Source: Evernia prunastri (taxonomy: Eukaryota > Ascomycota > Lecanoromycetes > Lecanorales > Parmeliaceae). From it: 64,000 nt of DNA. A program made the position numbers and the translations under genes. Shown in pieces: positions 10,176 through 19,884 of this stretch. Below the pieces are notes generated by a model. The model searched no databases, was not told the origin of the DNA, and was given only the letters and a program-made list of their open reading frames with translations. Location: NCBI GenBank assembly GCA_003184365.1, contig NKYR01000091.1, positions 1-64,000 on the forward strand, in the 5' to 3' direction. Each line of letters begins with the position of its first letter. The stretch's first letter is position 1.

Positions 10176-13100
10176 TTACCCATCCGTACTCTCAATCTTC
10201 ACCCCCTTCCTACAATGCTCACAGTCTGCGCAGCTACCGACCTCCATTCCCGCCGCAGCAGCCACCAAAGCCCTGTGTAGCTCCGGGCTCACCTCTCTCA
10301 ACTCCTGCATCTTCTTACTGCGCAAAAATTCTCCGCCTTGCGTTCCTTCTGCCAGGATCCTCCGGTTGCCGGGTCTGATATCCGCCAGGACATCTTCTGG
10401 TATCTTCCCGGCCTCTTTGCCATAGACCAAAGAGCGTTCGAGCTCGGGCCCCATTTTGCCCCACATCTTGGAAAGATGGGAACCCATGCGTGCTAGGATG
10501 GGTGAGTCCAGCCGCTCGTTACCGATGCCTTGGTTTGTCCCAGCTAGAGAGCTGAAAGCTAGTGTGAGGATCTTGTCGTGCATTCCTGGTGGAGGTCTAG
10601 AAGGGTCCACTAATTCTTCAAAGATCGCTTTCGCCATTGGTATTTCCTTTGTTACTCTGTCGAGCTCGTAATATATGACTGATACGGTGCGGAGTAGTAA
10701 GTTGTAATTCAAAGTCGCTACTGGAGTGCGACCTGTGATTTCTTCCGTAAGATCTGACTTCAGAGCGTCGAGGACGTCGGTGGCGCTGCGGGTGGCAGTC
10801 GCAAGAGATGGAACCTTCGATTGATCGACTTTGCTGACGAGCCAACTTGCTTGGGTAAGAGCGAAGAGCTTGCTTTGTTTGGTATACAAGCTGTGATCAT
10901 TCGGCCTGCCCCTGTCGCGGAAGATGGAACCTTCTGATTGAGCGCCTCCTTTGCCGCGACGCATTTTGGTGAACTCGCCTAGGTACTGCGCTCGAATATC
11001 AAGACTCAGTCTCAAAGCATCGTCGTACTTCTTAGTGGGACGTTGCCCGCCACGGAATATGTCGTCTTTGAAGATGTCCGTCACGCGATCGAGCAGATCG
11101 ATGGGCTTTTGGACAAAGCCGGTCTGAAGTAGCATGTTATATAGATGGAAAAATCCTTGCATGTATCCGGAACGATCCCAGCATTTAGTGCCCCAGTCAT
11201 AGGACATGTTGAGCATCTCTACCATCCCTGTGCCGCATAAATATGGCGAGTAAAGCCAAAGACCGTTCTTTGAGCTCTTCGAAAATAGTGAACGAGGCGC
11301 TCCGGAAAGGAAATCGAGAGGAGTCGTGCCGAGTAAGATTGCTTCTTTCATTATGATGTCCAGATTTGTGATCGGATAACTCCATTCAGTAGGATCACCT
11401 TTCCTTTCTCTGTCTTTCTTGAACTCTTCGAGTAGGAGTTTGGTGGCCTCGGTCCATTGTTCGCGAAAGCGCCGTATCTCCACGACGTCGTTGGCGAAGT
11501 CCCATACCAGGGTCGAGCTAGTTGATCCAAAGCAATCAATTGGAGGTACGTCCTGAGCGACCCATCGCTTGGCGCAGAACATGGAATCGACTGCAATCTG
11601 AAGTTGCAAAACATGGTGTGGCTTCAGTTCTGACTCGATCGGACTGCCAGGCTTCTGCATTGCTAAAAAGGTCAAGTCTCGTGCAAAGTCCATTGGTCCC
11701 CAGAGAGGTCGTTTGGTCCATTCAGATTTGCCCACGCGCTCTAGATTCCAATCCAGCTTTTCAGGGTTCTGCATTTGTGACTTGTCCTGGACTAGTCTCC
11801 TCATGGCATACGTGTTTACGAGATCGTATAGCCAGGAGATCGTGTAGTCCGCTTTCCACTTGCGAATATTCTGGGGTGTCATCTCCGTAGCAAGGGTGAA
11901 TTGGGTGTCCCTGAAGTTTGGATTCCAACTCATGTCCGCGAACGTAGAGCTAGGTTTGCCGTTGCGTTTCTTTCGATAGTCGGTGATAAAGCTCACGAGA
12001 TCGTTGTGGGTTGTGAGGAGAAGTGATTCCTCGATCGCACCCTTGTCTCCTTTTGCGTTGAGTGCAACTTGCTTCGAAGCCACCTTGCTCTTCGCTGCTG
12101 AACTTGAGGGCGCTGTGGCTCCGATGACCTCGTAGTTACCATTTCGGACCAGCTGGTTGATTATCTCACGGAAATGGGTGCATGCTGGGTAGTCCATGGC
12201 GAGCTCATACTGCAGTGACCGCATCATGCCGATGGCCATATTGCTTAGTGCTCCAGCGACTGCACAGTGAACCTGGCTTAAGCCAACTTGACGCCAGATG
12301 TCTCTCATGTACCTAGACACGTCAGTAATTTGCTGAGTTGGCGTAGAATACGACGTACTTCCTAAGGTTAATTACGTCTTTGACGAAAGAGCATACGGCA
12401 AAGTAGGTTTCTGTTTCCGATTTGACCTTGTAACTGTCCAAAGGCTCTGTAGGAACGCAGCCGGACTTGCCTTTCCGTTTGCCTTTTGCTGCCGTCGCCG
12501 CTGGTTGCTCGGCAGATATCCCGTCGGTGGCTGGTGAGGTGCCTTGCGTTGCTAAATTTTCCAATGCCACCTCGTCTTCAATGGGAAGGCTCTGGACATC
12601 GAGGCCATCGAACTTGTTCATGAACTCAAAAGCTGGATCCACGCCTTCTGGACCAGCCTCCGATTTTAATTTTGCAATAGCTTTGGACCTTTCCTCCTCC
12701 CTGGCCCTCCTCTTTGCATTGCGATCCTCTTCGTGATCTTTCCTCCAACTAGCCCCGCCGAGGGCGTCGAATGCGGACTGCAACGCTACTATGAACGCCC
12801 AATGACCCTCATTGCTCTTCTCAACATCCGGATCCGGGTGATTGATGGAAAGAGCCTTCCAAATTTCGTGTGCAGCAGTGCGGGCACCAATCACTGACTC
12901 AAAGAGAGCATAGATAGCGTCTGGTACCGGCTGCTCCGCCTCCGCAATTGCTGTCGAGAGCGACAGGAGTTTCGATGTACTGATCTCGGACGGGAAAGCT
13001 TTAGCAGTTTCACTGCGAGCATTTTTCGCTGCTTTCTTCTTGTGTTTTGGATTGTTATTGACCGGCTTTGGGGTAATAGGAGCAATGCACGAGGATGCTG

Positions 13101-13194
13101 TTGTTACGATCCATCGAACGAGTGTTGAAGTGTTTTTCTTGTATTGTTGGTATGTGCTATTCTGAAGCACTTGGGTACCGTTGGATGTAATCAT
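10176..13194 (-). CDS. DUF6604-domain protein, about 990 residues
   Basis: Two exons, 13194..12359 and 12312..10176, with a 46-nt intron (GTACGT...TCTAG). The joined length is 2973 nt, a multiple of three, and the junction reads NLRK-YMRDIWRQ. The N-terminus (TYQQYKKNTSTLVRWIVTTA) and the following conserved block are typical of the fungal DUF6604 domain (roughly residues 10-290), which includes a charged Lys/Glu segment (EEDRNAKRRAREEERSKAIA) and a KGKRKGKSG basic patch. The large C-terminal region is mostly helical, with no recognised catalytic motif, and ends in a small Cys cluster (SCADCEHCRKG, C-x2-C-x2-C) that could bind metal. No signal peptide or membrane segment. Function unknown. 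Confidence 0.85.
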
Positions 13195-14545
13195 AATGAT
13201 GACAGCTTGGGAGCATGCTAGGTATTAGATTGTATTTGATCGAGGTAAGTACGATGTACTCATTAGTATCCAAGATGTCTGCAGCATAGCAGGGAATTTG
13301 ATTGACCGCCATTTCGAAGCTTTCTCCCCGCACTTCTACAACGCTCAGATACTTTACTCTACTTTAAGGTAAACTGTACTCTACCCCTGTTGCAAGCTTT
13401 TGCCGCTCGGATATATCGGACTATCCTCGGAAGTGCTTCTCGGGTCCCCCCGGCACACTCGGAGGACTTCCTCAAACCTCGTCGGCGCAATCCCCAAATC
13501 TGCCCTGAATACTCTTCAACTTCCCCTTACCTTGCTGTCCACCAACGGACGAATCCACTCATCCGACACCTTCTCAACTCCAACCTATCGCCCTAAAAGT
13601 CGTGGCACTCGCCCGCTTTGTTTGAAATTGGCATAAGTGGATTCGAAGAAATTGCAACCATCAATGCGTCGATGGATGAGAAGACTGCAGAATGACCTCT
13701 GGCAAGAAGGCCTAGTATTTGTTGTGGACGAGAATAGCTAGGCATATTTGGGTGCAAGCCCATACCAGCATCCGAGTTTCCAGGGAGATATTGCTATTGA
13801 TGAGGTGGAGAAGGATGTCAATGTAAGGATCTTACCGGGCAAAGAGCCATGATCCAATATCCTTCTACAATTATAATAAAGCGTCATAGGCCTTCAGACT
13901 TGTATGGAGAAGGCTTGATACTTCCACTGCGTTCACTTAGGATGCGACAGATAGGGGTTGATCAATCTACGGAATTTAAGAAGCAATCGGTGAGGAGCAT
14001 TAGTCCCTGCTCTTTCTACACTCCCTTTCAATTACTCTCAAAATCCACCCTACATCATCCTCAATCCTGCCGGCCAAAAAGTACAATCTCAATGATCCAT
14101 ACCAAGGCTGATACCGTTGACAAACATGAATGTGCAGTCGCTCCCGAAATAAAGTAGCGCTAATCCCCAAACAAACCCCAGGACGCGAGGAATGCCAAGC
14201 CTGCCAAGCCCTAGGCGGACACGGGAAGGAATCGGGCAGATGTTACACCGACTCAAGGGTCAAGTTTCGCAACCTGATCAAAGTCCGAGTATCATGTACG
14301 CAATGAGGCTCGGCTTTGGCAATCCACACGTCGATGAGTTGCGCCGTCGCTGCATCTTCTCTTCAGAGCGCCTGTTGGGGAGCTATGTATATAGAGGGGT
14401 TGGAATCCCATCATCGATACAGCATCCTGCACCAACCAACCACTTCCGAGTCCAGTCACACATTCAAGTCCAATAGAAGCAACGAACATCGCTCTCGGTA
14501 ACACCCCTTCACACCAATCCCACCACCAAATACCAATCCACCAAT
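13195..14545. other. Intergenic region with a TATA-like element for the next gene
   Basis: No coding frame supported. TATATAG at 14388-14394 lies about 155 bases before the ATG at 14546 and is followed by a C/A-rich leader. The left part is the putative promoter of the DUF6604 gene. Confidence 0.5.
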
Positions 14546-15019
14546 ATGTGCCACAAGAACCGCGGTCCCCGATGCTCAAGTTGCAACAAACCGGCGCCTC
14601 GTCATCGCTGTCACTGCCCTGCCAGATACGCCTCCAGCCAGTCTGCCGCTACTCAGCATGACGGTCTCCCGACCTATGCCGCAGCCATCGCCCCACAGCT
14701 TCCAGTATCGACTCCATTGCCCATCTCAGTGCAATCGCGCTGTGGGACCCACAACTATGGAGGATGTGGCCACCGAAAGCGTCAATGTCGCGGACCCATC
14801 CGTCTTCTCGTTAGACTGGTGATCCGCAAGGTTCAGGAGAAGCAGGAGAGGAAGAGATTGGGCGCTGATTTGAGCGATGAGACGGAGAGCGAGCAGCAGG
14901 AGCGTGGAGTAGTTGAGAGGATGGATAAGAAGCAGGAGGGCGGCAGAGAGGTGAAAGAAGAGGAGCATGACAAGGATTTGAAAGTCTTGACGAATTCCGT
15001 TAGCAGTATGTCTTTGTGA
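14546..15019 (+). CDS. Small Cys-containing protein with charged tail, unknown function
   Basis: Single exon, 157 residues. The N-terminal part is rich in Cys, His and Arg (CHKNRGPRCSSCNKPAPRHR; later CGTHNYGGCGHRKRQCRG), with CxxC-type pairs that might bind zinc. The C-terminal half is a highly charged likely coiled coil (VQEKQERKRLGADLSDETES..., then GGREVKEEEHDKDLK). The ATG lies in good context (CCAATATG) after a TATATAG at 14388. No signal peptide. I do not recognise a family. Codon composition looks like real coding sequence, but the support is only length, context and composition. Confidence 0.6.
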   Translation: MCHKNRGPRCSSCNKPAPRHRCHCPARYASSQSAATQHDGLPTYAAAIAPQLPVSTPLPISVQSRCGTHNYGGCGHRKRQCRGPIRLLVRLVIRKVQEKQERKRLGADLSDETESEQQERGVVERMDKKQEGGREVKEEEHDKDLKVLTNSVSSMSL

Positions 15020-15726
15020 AGTGATGAGATGGGACACTGGAGATAGGATTAATCCACAATAGGGAGATGAGTGGTGAGGAATAAATTTTCGCTTCGCAGG
15101 GCATTGTATCGTGGTAGCTCAGTCCAGTGAAATAGCCATGAAGTAGCAACCAGTTAGCAAGCAATGCGGCAGTGCGTCAGGGCAGCCGTCGCAGTTTGCT
15201 TTCGCTTCTCAGGTGCGATAATAGGATGAACCAGAGGACGCAGGATGTCCATCGAGCCTAGATCCTCTGAAGGTCTCTCGCCACTGCACTCAAGCTCTGA
15301 CGCTCCTAGCCAGTAGTAACATACTTTGATTGCGTTGATTAGAAAGGATGATTGACTCTGATCGTGCAAGCGATGGGTACAACAGAATAGGTACGAGATG
15401 AAAACTAGGATCATCATTATTCCGAACGCCAAGCCGGCCTCCAGGGAGTTCAGGCAATTGATTGGACGGCTCGTATCTTGAATTGAGCTGTATAGTACTT
15501 AGCTGATCCTTGGACCAACAAACCATGGTTTGACTGACTATATATTAGATCGTAGCAGTCTCAAGCCAGATAATGGCAAGACTCGAAGCTATGCGAAGCC
15601 CTGATCGTTGAGGTCCGCAGCACCTGTTTATTGAGTGTTAGCCAGTAAAGCAACCGCCCTGACACATCAACGCAAGCTTCACTGTTACCGATCCTCCAGA
15701 CAAGCAATTGACTCTCGACACCTAAA
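15020..15726. other. Intergenic region, no gene supported
   Basis: Two minus-strand frames between 15154 and 15526 overlap, are short and have no family motif. The right side presumably carries the ankyrin gene promoter. Confidence 0.5.
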
Positions 15727-16746
15727 ATGGGCGACCTCCCGCCTCCACCCCCTTACACGCTGTATGACACCAATTCGAGGACGTCCGGTTCGATCCCACC
15801 ACCTACTGTTACATCGATAGCGCATCACCCCGGCTGGGAAGCTGGCTCAGGGCTTGTAAGAGATGGATTGGGAGAGACATCGAAGCTGCTAGTGAGAGAA
15901 AAGGCCCGCTTAGGACAGGAAGACAAGAGCAAGAACGCCAAGGCCAGCGGCAAGGGTGGTGAACATCTGGGCGAAGCGCTATACGAAGCGGTCTCGAAAG
16001 GAGATGTGAAAATAGTCCGCATGCTGCTCGAGCGCGGGGCAGATCCAAACTCCCGCCCTTCCTGTGCAAAGCCGGCGTTGACGATTGCAGTGGGAAAGAA
16101 CAACTTCGAAATTGTGAAGACGCTGTTGAAGCAAGGGGAGCCGGATTTGGAAGCAAGACCTCCTGCAGGAGAGACGGCTCTTTACACGGCAGTCTCTAAG
16201 GGATACTTGGACTCGGTTGAGCTGTTGCTTGAATGCGGAGCGAACGTCAACGCAAAGCCGGATGGAGGCAAGCCAGCGCTACTCGTGGCATACACAAAAG
16301 AACGCAGGCAGGTCTTAGAAGCTCTGTTGCATGCTCAAGAGCTCAATGTTGATGCTATACCACCTGGAGGCGTGGCAACGCTATGGCACGCAGCGGAAAA
16401 GGGTGATACTGTGATGGTACGCATGCTTCTGAGCAAGGGGGCTAGTGTTGATGTAAAACCTCCCGGTGGCGCGACAGCCATGTATCGTGCTGCTATTCGC
16501 CAAGACTTGGCGACTACGGGCGTATTACTTCAATACGGTGCTGATGTTAATGCAAGCCCGCCTGGGGGAACTACTGCCTTGTGGCATGCTGCGTCTAAGG
16601 GTGATGAGTCTATGGTCCGGCTGTTGTTGATGTACGATCCCAATGTCAATGCGAAGCCGCCTGGCGGGAAGACTGTGTTGACTCAGGCGATCAAGAAAGG
16701 GAATAGTGAGATAGCGCGCATACTCATTGAGCATGGAGGGTCGTGA
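15727..16746 (+). CDS. Ankyrin-repeat protein with PPGG-punctuated repeats
   Basis: Intronless, 339 residues. A Pro-rich, disordered N-terminus (MGDLPPPPPYTLYDT) and a basic linker precede about seven ankyrin repeats (roughly residues 80-339). Canonical ankyrin signatures are clear: EALYEAVSKGDVKIVRMLLE, TALYTAVSKGYLDSVELLLE, ALWHAASKGDESMVRLLLM, each ending in GA(D/N)VNA-like turns. Unusually, most repeats begin with PPGG or close variants (RPPAGETAL, KPDGGKPAL, IPPGGVATL, KPPGGATAM, SPPGGTTAL, KPPGGKTVL) where the consensus is xDGxTPLH. No other domain, signal peptide or membrane segment. Likely an intracellular protein-interaction scaffold; partner unknown. Confidence 0.9.
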   Translation: MGDLPPPPPYTLYDTNSRTSGSIPPPTVTSIAHHPGWEAGSGLVRDGLGETSKLLVREKARLGQEDKSKNAKASGKGGEHLGEALYEAVSKGDVKIVRMLLERGADPNSRPSCAKPALTIAVGKNNFEIVKTLLKQGEPDLEARPPAGETALYTAVSKGYLDSVELLLECGANVNAKPDGGKPALLVAYTKERRQVLEALLHAQELNVDAIPPGGVATLWHAAEKGDTVMVRMLLSKGASVDVKPPGGATAMYRAAIRQDLATTGVLLQYGADVNASPPGGTTALWHAASKGDESMVRLLLMYDPNVNAKPPGGKTVLTQAIKKGNSEIARILIEHGGS

Positions 16747-17012
16747 TCGTGACTTAATTTTTTAATTTGTGCATGAGTCTCATATAATACTGAGCTAAGA
16801 CTATGGTTTTGCAATATCTAATGACCTGCATTTATTGAACTTTACAACTGCAGGTACGCGCTGAAAGCTTGCTAAATCAGACTAGCGTTTGAGCAAATTG
16901 ATTCACTCTTCCAAGCCAATCCGTCGAAGCTGCTCGAAGCTTGCTCAACCCCTATCTGCAAGACCTCGCCCTGCTACCCATACTTAGTGAACATCTCACC
17001 CAAAGGCGCAAC

Positions 17013-19307
17013 ATGAGCAAAGAGGGACCTCAGATAGAGCATTCGGTGAGTAGAGCCCCCCTAGGGACGAGAGAGCTTGAGATGATCTTACGAAAACTCA
17101 CACGATGTAGTATAAAAGCATGAAGACACCAATCTCCTCAGGCGACGTGTACATTCCACAACCATATTTGCCCTCTCTTGCACCCCTCAATGGACTCAAA
17201 AAAATCTACATCAAGGACTTGAAGTGGGGATCGCATCATCGCGGCTCCTATTCTTTGCTGAAGGCGATAATGCCTTCTCTAAGGGCGACGGCGACTGCCA
17301 CGGTCCTGCAAGACGAAAAGAAAGATATGGTGAAGATCCAATTTTATCATTATGAGGAAGGGGACGTCCATGTTGCAGCAGGGGGCATACGGGAAGGTAG
17401 TGTCTGCATCATCAAAGAACCGTGGTTTACTCTCTTGGCTGCAGGTAGCTGCGGTATACGCGTGGACCACGTTAGCGATGTTGTATGGATCCCCAATGTG
17501 GACAGCAGGGTACCCGCTACATGGCGTTCACATATAGTCAAAACAGCAAAACAGTGGAAGGATAGTGGGAACGATGCCTTAACGATGGGTAAGCTACATG
17601 AAGCGGTTGAATGGTGAGTGGATATCCTTTCACTGAGCAGAACTTGTAGGTGACTAGCCTTTAGTTATAATGATGCACTTCGAGTTGCCGCAACATCAGA
17701 AGAAGCCCAAGTCATCAAGCTGAACCGGTCCCTAGTCAATCTAAAGATCGGGTGTTTCGAGAAAGCGTTGGAAGATGCAGGAGGTCTCACATTCGAGGCT
17801 GCGAGGACTGAAAAGGGCCTTTACCGAGCGGCACGCGCGTTGTATGAACTTGGCAGGTTCAACGAAAGCCAAAGGGTGTTTACAACTCTTCTGTCAGGAT
17901 ACCCGGAGTGTTCGGCAGCGAAAAAAGAGTTACGTCGCACAGAAGATCGACTTCGAGAGCAAGATTACGGGCTTTTCGATTTCATGGCGATGCATAAGGC
18001 AGCCATAGAGAAAACCCCGCCTTATCTCGACATTGCAACGTACGACAAACCGGTAGAGATCCGGGCCACAGAAAATCGTGGCCGTGGCTTATTCACGGTA
18101 AAGGACGTTGCCGCAGGTGATCTCCTACTTTGCGAAAAGGCCTTTTCGTACTCCTTTGAGGACAATCCATCGACGACGAGCCTTGCGAATCAAAGCGCCT
18201 TCAAGGGGACGAGCCGAGCTCTGCTTACCTCCACGATACATCAAGTGCTCCGAAATCCTTCGCTGTATCCTACCCTGACATCTCTATATCACGGGACATA
18301 CAAGCCAGCCAAGGAGAAGACAGTGGACGGAATACCAGTCATTGATACGTATGCAGCTTCCGTTCTTGTACCTCTCGAAATGCCTGTCCCGTGCTGAACT
18401 GAGTCATAGATTTCTCATCGACACCATAATATCTCTCAATTTCTTTGAGTGCACTCGAGACTCTATTCTGCTACACGCAGATGAAGTTGGAAATTCAGAC
18501 GCCAAACCACAGACACGCGATTGTGTTTGTGGCGTCTTTGTCAAAGCGTCCCACGTCAACCACAGTTGCTTCTTTAACGCACGGCGTACTTTCATTGGTG
18601 ATATGCTCATTCTGCGTGCTACACGTAATATTGCAGCTGGGCAAGAGATCTGCTTCCGGTATGCTGCACCTAAAGCCCACCATAGCTATGATAAGATGCA
18701 ACAGGAGCTACAAGACTGGGGCTTCAGGTGCAGCTGTGAGATCTGCACACACGACATGGAAACTCCGAACAAGATGAAGAAGGAGCGTGCTATTTTATTG
18801 GAAGAGTTGGATATTGCCCAAAAGCACGTTAAGAGCCAAGACAATCTGGCAGATATCGAGAGGCTGCTGGCTGCCATTGAGCAGACATACACCGTCCCTG
18901 CCGCAGTGGTGCCACGTCTGACACTTTGGAATCCTTATCATACCCTGATACGCGCCTATGGCCCTCTCGAGCAGCCGGCTAAAACCATCGTGACGGCATG
19001 GAAACTCTTGACCGCTTTGGGTTTCATCATCAAGCGAGATACATCTTCCATTACCTCTCCTTTCGAGATCGAGCAGTGGGGACTGGTGATTGACCCTGTG
19101 ATCGAAACATGGTGGAGTCTGTGGCTGTCGTACACGTGTCTTGCGCCTCTTCAGCCAGCACTAGGCGCCAAAGCGGAGTACTATACTAAGATCGCATACA
19201 GAATATGTGTTGGGGAGGATGAGAGTTTCGAGGGAAAGCTGGGCAGTGTGGTGAGGAGCATGATACCTGGAGGTGGCGATCCAGGTATAACCTCTACGAC
19301 ACCTTGA
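17013..19307 (+). CDS. TPR and SET domain protein (SMYD-like, no MYND finger seen)
   Basis: Four exons: 17013..17045, 17111..17613, 17665..18348 and 18410..19307, with introns of 65, 51 and 61 nt, all GT-AG. The joined CDS is 2118 nt, giving 705 residues. Exon 1 encodes only 11 residues (MSKEGPQIEHS); its ATG has A at -3 and joins in frame to the exon-2 ATG at 17120. TPR-like helices occur around residues 160-260 (KQWKDSGNDALTMGKLHEAVE; RAARALYELGRFNESQRVF). The split SET domain follows: ENRGRGLFTVKDVAAGDLLL (about 315), then NHSC at 457-460, ITxGxEIxxxY as IAAGQEICFRY, and the post-SET cysteines FRCSCEIC (512-519). These are the AdoMet and substrate-binding motifs of SET methyltransferases. 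No MYND zinc finger is visible in the insert. Probably a protein lysine methyltransferase; target unknown. Confidence 0.9.
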
Positions 19308-19884
19308 GATCTAACCATCAGAGGCACGGGGGTGACATTTGTACATAACGAGCTTTAGAAGAACAGTGACTGCTACGTCTCTACTGCGAAGGTCAGTGAA
19401 AGCTTGTCAATCCCAGATTTTGCTCTAGAGAGTTCTGAATCACCTCCTGGTTCTGTTGAATAGCAGAGCCTATTCTCATTGCCCAATTTACCACGTAATG
19501 CTCCCGGATAATGGAGAAAGGATTGCTTCCCAGTGTCAGGAAGTGTGCATAAAGACCGATCCTCAACACCGTTATAGACTGTATATTTCGCCACAGCAGG
19601 GCTGGAGGTTAGTCGCTCACACCAATATCGCTATACTTCTCATATGCGCATAGCGCATATGCATTACATTGCATGGTTCCAGGCTAGCGAGAGGCCATAG
19701 CAGAGTGGGGGATTCAGGGTCTTCTTTGGTATGAAATGGCCTACAAAAACCATGTCATCCCACTGGCAATGGTCTCTTCAGTCGATTCTTCTCATTCAGA
19801 GCAATTGCACATTTTCTTCCCACCCTCCCACGCCTGTATTTAGTCTAGCTAGCTACTTTCACTCCAAGACATGTCGCTATAGAT
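19308..19884. other. Intergenic region containing a short perfect palindrome
   Basis: No coding frame supported. The palindrome at 19641-19661 is listed separately. The right side is the putative promoter of the F-box gene. Confidence 0.5.
19641..19661. repeat. Perfect inverted repeat, 9-bp arms with 3-bp loop
   Basis: CATATGCGC, ATA, GCGCATATG. It could be a dyad for a dimeric DNA-binding protein or a small hairpin. It lies between the end of the TPR-SET gene and the F-box gene, about 225 bases from the F-box start. Confidence 0.8.

Noticed and set aside
10097..11890. Several plus-strand frames opposite the DUF6604 gene
   Set aside because: Antisense shadows of a long, intact minus-strand coding exon.
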